Shown here in pieces: positions 38,740 through 43,579 of a DNA stretch of 43,579 nucleotides. The stretch is from JBGTLA01 sp041744375 (GTDB taxonomy: Bacteria; Actinomycetota; Acidimicrobiia; Spongiisociales; ZC4RG35): NCBI GenBank assembly GCA_041744375.1, contig JBGTLA010000132.1:1-43579 (forward strand). Reading direction: 5' to 3'. The notes under the pieces were generated by a model, which saw only the letters and a list, made by a program, of their open reading frames with translations, was not told where the DNA came from and did no database searches. The translations under genes were made by a program, and so were the position numbers. The first letter of the stretch is position 1. Each line of letters begins with the position of its first letter.

Positions 38740-39192
38740 ATGTCCAAGGTGGTCGCATCGTTCTTCGGGGCCGGACTCATCGCGCGGCGCCTCACCGGAG
38801 CCGATCATGGCTCGGGGACTCTGGCCTCTCTCGTCGCGTTCCCGCTGGCGCTCCTGGCAGCCAGGGCGGGGCTTTGGGTCCACGTCGCCGCAACGGTCGC
38901 CTTGATCATCGCCTCGCTCGTGGCCGCCCGGCCGTTTGCGACCACCGAGGGCGACCCGAACTGGGTCGTAATCGACGAGGCAGCAGGAACGTTCGTAGCC
39001 ACCATCGGTCTCGCCTTCCCGGCCAACGTGGTCGCTTGGTTGGTGTTTCGAATCGCCGACATCCAAAAGCACTGGTTCCCCGGTGTGGCCGCCGCCGAGA
39101 GCCTGGGGGGGGCAGTGGGTATCACGGCCGATGACGTCATCGCCGGCTTATACGGACTGGCCGCCGGGTGGCTGGTGCAGGCGGTTCTCTGA
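38740..39192 (+). CDS. pgpA: phosphatidylglycerophosphatase A
   Basis: Membrane phosphatase that converts phosphatidylglycerophosphate to phosphatidylglycerol. 150 aa, matching the family. Seen: an N-terminal GAGLIARRLTGADHGSGTLASLVAFPL segment, helices at about 20-65, the acidic signature DPNWVVIDEAAGTFVA, and FRIADIQKHWFPGVAAAESLGGAVGITADDVIAGLYG, in which the Asp residues bind metal. The C-terminal helix ends the protein. The ATG at 38740 follows a TACCCT box by 6 nt and has no ribosome binding site, so the mRNA should be leaderless. The B12 riboswitch transcript begins in the following intergenic region. Confidence 0.93.
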   Translation: MSKVVASFFGAGLIARRLTGADHGSGTLASLVAFPLALLAARAGLWVHVAATVALIIASLVAARPFATTEGDPNWVVIDEAAGTFVATIGLAFPANVVAWLVFRIADIQKHWFPGVAAAESLGGAVGITADDVIAGLYGLAAGWLVQAVL

Positions 39193-39213
39193 TGACCGGA
39201 GATTTCAAGGCGC

Positions 39214-39219
39214 TACAGT
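39214..39219 (+). promoter_or_regulatory. -10 box of the B12 uptake operon (TACAGT)
   Basis: TACAGT fits TAnnnT and lies about 40 nt before the riboswitch aptamer, where its promoter is expected. The -35 side (GATGAC at 39191-39196) is poor. Confidence 0.45.
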
Positions 39220-39244
39220 CACGACACGACGTCACTGGCGTCTT

Positions 39245-39366
39245 GACAACCGAAGGGACCTCTGTCGGGGAAAGCCGGTCGAAATCCGGCGCTGACCCGC
39301 AACCGTAGGTCGTCGCGCCCCCGGGGCCGCGACGACGAGCCGGAGCACCAGGCAGAGGTCACGGCC
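39245..39366 (+). ncRNA. cobalamin (B12) riboswitch
   Basis: The conserved core GCTGACCCGCAACCGT (39291-39306) and GGGGAAAGCCGGTC (39267-39280) are diagnostic. The B12-box-like GCCGGAGCACCAGGC is at 39339-39353. The closing helix GACCTCTG (39257-39264) pairs with CAGAGGTC (39353-39360), and a long GC hairpin (about 39308-39335) forms the variable arm. In this class high adenosylcobalamin or other cobalamin shuts expression. The genes that follow are an ECF importer and two exported proteins, so uptake is switched on when B12 is scarce. Confidence 0.95.
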
Positions 39367-39541
39367 TCAGAGACATCCGCCCATAGGACGGTCAGACCAG
39401 GCGAGAGACGGCGTCGGCACGCGCCTCGTTGGACTGCATCCGACCCAATCGGCGGACACTCTCTTCAACCCGTCGAGGTCTACGGGGCGAGGCCCGGGAC
39501 GTTCAGCGTTCCCGATCCTCGGCTCGCCGGGCAGATCGGAG

Positions 39542-39583
39542 CCTCCTCGTCGCTGGGTTCGCTTACGGACCACGAGAGGAAGG
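39542..39583 (+). promoter_or_regulatory. candidate anti-Shine-Dalgarno hairpin (riboswitch expression platform)
   Basis: CCTCCTC (39542-39548) can pair with GAGGAAGG (39576-39583), the only purine-rich ribosome binding site before ATG 39598, with one bulged A. This would allow translational control. The SD-to-ATG distance is long (13-14 nt). The rest of the leader (39367-39541) holds GC-rich hairpins near 39496-39515 and no ORF. Confidence 0.4.
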
Positions 39584-39597
39584 ACGACCGCATCGCC

Positions 39598-40914
39598 ATG
39601 CTCCCAGCTCAGTTCCACCCCCACACCCGTGTGTGGCGCGCCCTGGCACTCTTCGTTGCCGTGGCTCTCGCCGCCACGCTGATCCAGACCGGAACGGGTG
39701 TCGCCCAAGCAGCCCCCGAGGACCAGGTGGCCGCCGCAGAGGCGGCCGCCGCCTGGATCGCCACCGAGTTCGCCTCCGACGAACCCGACTTCGATGTCTT
39801 TGGCAAGACGGCGGCACGCAATGACGTGATCTACGCCCTGGCCGCGGCCGGTACCCAACAGGGGACCGGCCGACGAGCTCTCGGCGACCTGGCGGCCGGA
39901 GCCGCCGGCTACGTGGGCCCACCCGATGACGTCAACGCCGGAGCACTCGCCAAAGTCCTGCTGTCGGTGGTCATCCACGGCCAGGATCCGGCCCGTTTCA
40001 TCGAAGACCGTGACCTGGAGAGCGAGCTGAAACTGGCCATGGCACCGAGCGGATCCTTCGCTCCCGACGTCTTCAACCACTCGCTGGCCATGATCGCCCT
40101 CGCCGCCACCGATGCCGGCGTCCCCGCCCCCGCCGTAGCCGCCCTTGTTTCCCTCCAGTGTCAGGCCGGCGACTTCACATTCATGGGAACGTGTCCCAGC
40201 GACCCCCAGGCCCCGGACATCGACACCACCGCCATCGCCCTCCAGGCCCTCGTGGCTGGCGGTGCTACCCAGGCTGCCTCTCAAGCTGCTGCCTTCCTGG
40301 CGGACGCTCAGAACGACGACGGCTCGTGGCCCAACCCCTTCGGAGACCCCAACGCCAACACCGCCGGGGTGGCCGGTCAGGCGATGCGGGCAGCCGGACA
40401 GAGCGCGGCGGCCGACAAGGCCGCCGAGTTCGTCATGACCCTCCAGCTGGAGAGCGGTGGGATCCGCTTCACGGAGGCCGACGCGACCGCCAACGGGTTC
40501 GCAACCCTCCAGGGGGTCCTGGCCATGGGTGCACCCGGCTACTGGGAGCTGACGGCGGCGGCGTTCGCCGATGTGACTGGCGATTCGCTCTTTGCCCAAG
40601 AGATCGCCTGGTTGGGTTGGGTGGGGGTCTCACGCGGCTGCGACCCACCCGCCAACGACAACTACTGCCCCCAACGACCCGTCACCCGCGGCGAAATGGC
40701 CGCCTTCCTGGCCAGAGCGCTCGGCCTCGACGACACCGGCGACGCCGTCTTCGACGACACCGAAGGCTCGGTCTTCGCCGACGACATCGCCAAGATCGCC
40801 ACCGCCGACATCACCCGCGGCTGCGACCCACCCACCAACGACAACTACTGCCCCCAACGACCCGTCACCCGCGGCGAAATGGCCGCCTTCCTGGCCAGAG
40901 CTCTCGGGGACTGA
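39598..40914 (+). CDS. exported alpha/alpha-barrel (prenyltransferase/terpene cyclase-like repeat) protein with SLH repeats
   Basis: 438 aa. Signal peptide with hydrophobic core at about 13-37, cleavage near AQA-AP (38/39). Residues ~41-320 are helical repeats of the terpenoid cyclase/prenyltransferase toroid type (DIDTTAIALQALVAGG, FLADAQNDDGSWPN, NTAGVAGQAMRAAG, ESGGIRF). That fold also forms the alpha domain of animal intrinsic factor and transcobalamin. Residues ~324-438 are two S-layer homology motifs (FADV...GVSRGCDPP...RPVTRGEMAAFLARALG) for cell-wall attachment. First gene after a B12 riboswitch, before a DUF4430-like gene and ECF components. Proposed role: surface cobalamin binding (inference). 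It is not an enzyme of terpene synthesis. Confidence 0.8.
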   Translation: MLPAQFHPHTRVWRALALFVAVALAATLIQTGTGVAQAAPEDQVAAAEAAAAWIATEFASDEPDFDVFGKTAARNDVIYALAAAGTQQGTGRRALGDLAAGAAGYVGPPDDVNAGALAKVLLSVVIHGQDPARFIEDRDLESELKLAMAPSGSFAPDVFNHSLAMIALAATDAGVPAPAVAALVSLQCQAGDFTFMGTCPSDPQAPDIDTTAIALQALVAGGATQAASQAAAFLADAQNDDGSWPNPFGDPNANTAGVAGQAMRAAGQSAAADKAAEFVMTLQLESGGIRFTEADATANGFATLQGVLAMGAPGYWELTAAAFADVTGDSLFAQEIAWLGWVGVSRGCDPPANDNYCPQRPVTRGEMAAFLARALGLDDTGDAVFDDTEGSVFADDIAKIATADITRGCDPPTNDNYCPQRPVTRGEMAAFLARALGD

Positions 40915-40920
40915 CATCCG

Positions 40921-41739
40921 ATGATGGCGACAGCCTCGAGACGGCCGACGGCTGCAAGGGTGGCTCTTGTGCTGGTCTTCGCCGTCGTGGTGTCCTGGCC
41001 CGTCGGCGCTCGGGCCGCTGACGGGCCGTGCGCCCCCGGTGGAGGAGTGACAGTGGTCGTCGACTACGCCCAGTTGGGGGGAGGGGTTGTCGTCAGGTGT
41101 GCCACCGGGACCCTCACCTCAGGTTTCGAAGCCCTGGTGGCGACCGGCTTCTCGGTCACTCAGGTTCAGTCCAACCCGGGTTTCTTGTGCCGCATCGACG
41201 GGCTCCCCTCTTCTGCGACAGAGGACTGTGTGGCGATACCCCCCGCCGATGCCTATTGGTCGTACTGGTGGGCCGACCTGGGCGGGTCGTGGAAGGCCAG
41301 TCAGGTGGGAACCGCCGCAAGCATCCAAGGCGATGTCGAAGGCTGGGCGTTCGCCTCGGGGTCGACCGTGCCTCCCGCCTTTGCCGTCCCGCCCGGGCCC
41401 ACCACGACCACCGGCTCTACCACGAGCACCACGTCCACCACGTCCACCACGACCACGACCACCTCGCTGACGACAACCACGACCACCACGACCATGCTCC
41501 CGCCCTCGCCCTCGACCACGATCGCCACGACGACCACGACCCTCCCCCCCAGCGGCGCCACCACCTCCTCCGCCCCGACGTCCACCACCGACCCCCCTGT
41601 GACCACTCTCGTTGCAGCCGACGACGAGGGTGAAGGTACCTTCGACGGCTCCTGGGTGGCGGTGACCCTGGTGGCGGGGGTGGGGGCTGCGGCCTTCGTC
41701 GTCAGTCGGCGCCGGCCTGACCGCCACGATTCCCCATGA
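40921..41739 (+). CDS. exported, membrane-anchored SCO2322/DUF4430-like protein
   Basis: 272 aa. Signal peptide to about residue 32 (VGARAA-DG). Extracellular domain ~33-150 with four Cys (37, 60, 90, 103, probably two disulfides) and the segments VTVVVDYAQLGGGVVVRC, FLCRIDGLP and AYWSYWWADLGGSW. The Trp/Tyr-rich YWSYW part resembles DUF4430, the beta domain of transcobalamin/intrinsic factor, and I recall an uncharacterised Streptomyces family (SCO2322) with this pattern beside CbiQ genes. Then comes a Thr-rich linker (160-225), one membrane helix (~244-262) and an RRR stop-transfer tail. It starts 6 bp after the barrel gene and overlaps the T-component gene. It may complete the B12 site or deliver B12 to the importer (inference). 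Confidence 0.8.
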   Translation: MMATASRRPTAARVALVLVFAVVVSWPVGARAADGPCAPGGGVTVVVDYAQLGGGVVVRCATGTLTSGFEALVATGFSVTQVQSNPGFLCRIDGLPSSATEDCVAIPPADAYWSYWWADLGGSWKASQVGTAASIQGDVEGWAFASGSTVPPAFAVPPGPTTTTGSTTSTTSTTSTTTTTTSLTTTTTTTTMLPPSPSTTIATTTTTLPPSGATTSSAPTSTTDPPVTTLVAADDEGEGTFDGSWVAVTLVAGVGAAAFVVSRRRPDRHDSP

Positions 41740-42845
41740 ATCGCCGCCTACCCCGCCGTCTTCACTCCGGAGCGTGGTGGCTGTGGGTGATCGGGCTGGT
41801 CGCGGCCGCCAGCCGCACCACCAACCCCTTCCTCTTGGCGCTGATCATGGCCGTCGTCGCCTTGGTGGCGTCCGCCCGGAGACCCCCTGCTGCCGCGTGG
41901 GCTCGTGCCTTCCGCTTCTACGTTTGGCTCGCTCTCGTCGTGGTCTGCATACGCGTCGGTTTCCGCATCATCCTCGACGACGGATTTGTGGGCAACGTCG
42001 TGTTCAGCCTCCCCACTCTTTCTCTGCCCGATGGGATGGGAGGCATGGCGCTGGGCGGCCCCGTCACCGCCGAGTCCCTCGCCGGCGCCCTCTACGACGG
42101 CGCCCGCCTCGCCGCCATCGTGATGTGCATCGGAGCCGTCAACACGGTGGCCGACCCCCGGCGCATGCTCCGCTCCCTCCCGCGCGCCCTCTACGACGTC
42201 GGCACCTCGGCCGTGGTCGGGCTCTCACTCGCCCCACAGCTCATCGAATCGGTCGGCAGGGTCCGCCGTGCCCGGCGGCTGCGCGGCGACGGACGCCAGG
42301 GGATCTCTGCCGTCCGGCCTTTCCTTGTGCCCGTCCTCGAAGACACCATGAACCGGTCATTGGCACTCGCCGCCGCCATGGACAGTCGCGGATACGGTCG
42401 CCTCGGACCCGTGTCCCCTTCCCGCCGCCTCGCCACCGGCGGGCTCGTGATCGGAGGTGTCGTGGCGGTATGCATCGGGATGTACGGCCTGCTCGATGGG
42501 CACGCCTCGGGGTGGGGTGCATCGATTCTCGCCGCCGGACTGGTGATGTCGGCTCTCGGCTTGGTGAGCGGAGGAAGCATGGTGGGCCGCTCCGTGTACA
42601 GGCCCGACCCGTGGGCCGCCGAGGAATGGCTGGTGGCCTGCTCCGGACTGGTTGCCGCCTCCGGGGTATTCGCCGTCGGATGGCTCACGCCGGCCGCTGT
42701 GACTCCGTCGATCCAACCCTTGACGTGGCCGCACTTCTCCCTCCTGGCATCGTTGGCGATCCTGACAGCCGCTCTTCCCGCCTTTGCCGCCCCACCCCTG
42801 CCGTCGCCAGTTCCCGCCGTATCGCCGCGAGAGGTGCTGTCGTGA
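41736..42845 (+). CDS. cbiQ: ECF transporter T component, CbiQ family
   Basis: Membrane coupling subunit of an energy-coupling factor importer. 369 aa with about five to eight hydrophobic segments, the last ones (from ~225) an extra C-terminal part longer than minimal EcfT. The two Ala-Arg-Gly type coupling motifs that contact the ATPases are seen as RARRLRGDG and DSRGYG, spaced about 35 residues apart. The ATG overlaps the stop of the DUF4430-like gene (ATGA), and its own stop overlaps the start of the ATPase gene (GTGA), so all are co-translated. The S component that would bind substrate in the membrane is not in the window and may follow beyond the right edge. Confidence 0.9.
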   Translation: MNRRLPRRLHSGAWWLWVIGLVAAASRTTNPFLLALIMAVVALVASARRPPAAAWARAFRFYVWLALVVVCIRVGFRIILDDGFVGNVVFSLPTLSLPDGMGGMALGGPVTAESLAGALYDGARLAAIVMCIGAVNTVADPRRMLRSLPRALYDVGTSAVVGLSLAPQLIESVGRVRRARRLRGDGRQGISAVRPFLVPVLEDTMNRSLALAAAMDSRGYGRLGPVSPSRRLATGGLVIGGVVAVCIGMYGLLDGHASGWGASILAAGLVMSALGLVSGGSMVGRSVYRPDPWAAEEWLVACSGLVAASGVFAVGWLTPAAVTPSIQPLTWPHFSLLASLAILTAALPAFAAPPLPSPVPAVSPREVLS

Positions 42846-43579
42846 TCAGCTTCCATCGAGTGACTTTCACCTACCCGGGCGCCGAGCACCCGACTCTGCG
42901 CGACGTGACCCTGCGAGTGGAGGAAGGAGAGCTGTGCCTCGTGGTCGGAGCCACCGGGTCTGGCAAGTCGACCCTGCTCCGGTCCACGAACGGCCTGGTG
43001 CCTCGCTTCAGCGGCGGCACTTTGGCCGGAACCGTGACGGTGGCCGGGCGAGACACCGCCCATCACAGCCTGCGCGACATGGCCGACCTGATCGGCCTCG
43101 TTGCCCAGGATCCGGCCACCGGGTTCGTAACTGAGACGGTCGAGGACGAGCTGGCCTACACCATGGAACAACTCGGCCTCGGGAGCCAGGTGATGCGGAA
43201 ACGGGTAGAGGAAACCCTCGATCTCCTCGGCTTGAGCGAGTTACGCTCTCGCCGTCTGGCGGACCTGTCGGGCGGAGAGGCGCAGCGAGTGGCGATCGGG
43301 TCGGTGCTCACCAGCCATCCCTCGGTCCTCGTGCTCGACGAGCCCACGTCGGCGCTCGACCCGCCCGCAGCCGAAGAGGTGCTCGCCACCATCACGCGAC
43401 TGGTCCACGACCTCGGGATGACGGTGATCATGGCGGAGCACCGGCTGGAACGCGTCGTGCAGTACGCCGACACCGTCGTGCAGGTCGGTGCCGCCGGTAC
43501 GGCCACGGCTGGGCCCGCTTCGTCGATGATGCAAGGGTCTCCTCTTGCTCCCCCGGTCGTCGAGTTGGCCCGGCTCGCC
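42842..43579 (+). CDS. ECF transporter ATP-binding component, truncated by window end
   Basis: 246 residues are visible from GTG 42842, which overlaps the T-component stop; the frame is still open at 43579. Seen: FTYPGAEHPTLRDVTL, Walker A GATGSGKST (36-44), the Q-loop LVAQDPATGFVTETVEDELAY, signature LSGGEAQRVAIGSVL, Walker B VLVLDEPTSALDP and the H-loop His in MAEHRLERV. The 'LVAQDP...VEDELAY' segment is typical of EcfA/CbiO ATPases rather than classical importers. Actinobacterial ECF ATPases are often double-length, so a second ATPase half may follow. Confidence 0.92.
   Translation, partial: MISFHRVTFTYPGAEHPTLRDVTLRVEEGELCLVVGATGSGKSTLLRSTNGLVPRFSGGTLAGTVTVAGRDTAHHSLRDMADLIGLVAQDPATGFVTETVEDELAYTMEQLGLGSQVMRKRVEETLDLLGLSELRSRRLADLSGGEAQRVAIGSVLTSHPSVLVLDEPTSALDPPAAEEVLATITRLVHDLGMTVIMAEHRLERVVQYADTVVQVGAAGTATAGPASSMMQGSPLAPPVVELARLA

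Noticed and set aside
39598..40914. Terpene cyclase or prenyltransferase enzyme
   Set aside because: It has a signal peptide and SLH anchors, lacks DxDD/DCTAE-type catalytic motifs, and sits in a B12-regulated uptake operon.

Overview
The window is high-GC, densely coding DNA with no rRNA, phage, IS element or CRISPR. The organism looks like an actinobacterium, most likely of class Acidimicrobiia. The reasons are menaquinone synthesis (MenA), a MurA with Asp in place of the catalytic Cys, a WYL regulator, and an SLH-type surface protein whose GCDPP/NDNYCP repeats resemble those of marine Acidimicrobiia as I remember them. The class assignment is inference. At least ten genes have a TAnnnT -10 box only 6-9 nt before the start codon, so leaderless mRNAs appear common.

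Layout. 1-11.4 kb is core metabolism and envelope: the 3' end of menA, an SDR oxidoreductase, a small membrane protein, an alpha/beta hydrolase, ppdK, a MeaB-type GTPase, a NifU-domain protein, murA with a SpoIID-like gene, rpiB, and a DsbB/TlpA-like thiol-redox pair. 11.4-15.7 kb holds tRNA-Glu(UUC) beside gltX, a fumarylacetoacetase-family gene and formate-THF ligase. 15.8-20.5 kb holds a BetI-like TetR regulator divergent from a betaine-aldehyde-type dehydrogenase and an acyl-CoA dehydrogenase, a previously uncalled 55-aa zinc-knuckle ORF, and a WYL regulator.

20.5-34.3 kb looks like a catabolic region for an N-methylated or quaternary amine. It has a CntA/GbcA-like Rieske oxygenase, a class III aminotransferase, a Pot-type ABC importer (ATPase, two permeases, Tat-lipoprotein binding protein), a second TetR regulator, an NDP-forming acyl-CoA synthetase with an enoyl-CoA hydratase, and a FAD oxidoreductase paired with a GcvT-like methyl/aminomethyltransferase. 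A shared 16-bp palindrome (CTGAACG-N3-ATTCAG) lies at the promoter of the Rieske/aminotransferase pair and at the promoter of the TetR gene itself. A weaker version lies before the binding-protein gene, so these genes are probably one regulon.

34.5-39.2 kb holds a hotdog thioesterase, a conserved hypothetical, ilvE, a broken coiled-coil gene, an S9 peptidase and pgpA. 39.2 kb to the end is the most interesting part. A cobalamin riboswitch precedes an exported alpha/alpha-barrel protein with SLH repeats, an exported membrane-anchored protein that resembles a DUF4430/SCO2322-type domain, an ECF T component and an ECF ATPase cut by the window edge. Together they look like a surface vitamin B12 capture and uptake system built from split homologues of the two domains of animal intrinsic factor/transcobalamin.

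Two unusual non-coding families are also present: heptanucleotide tandem arrays (consensus GYYKKCC) in four intergenic spaces, and a two-copy hairpin element of about 75-80 nt in which pairing is kept although sequence differs.
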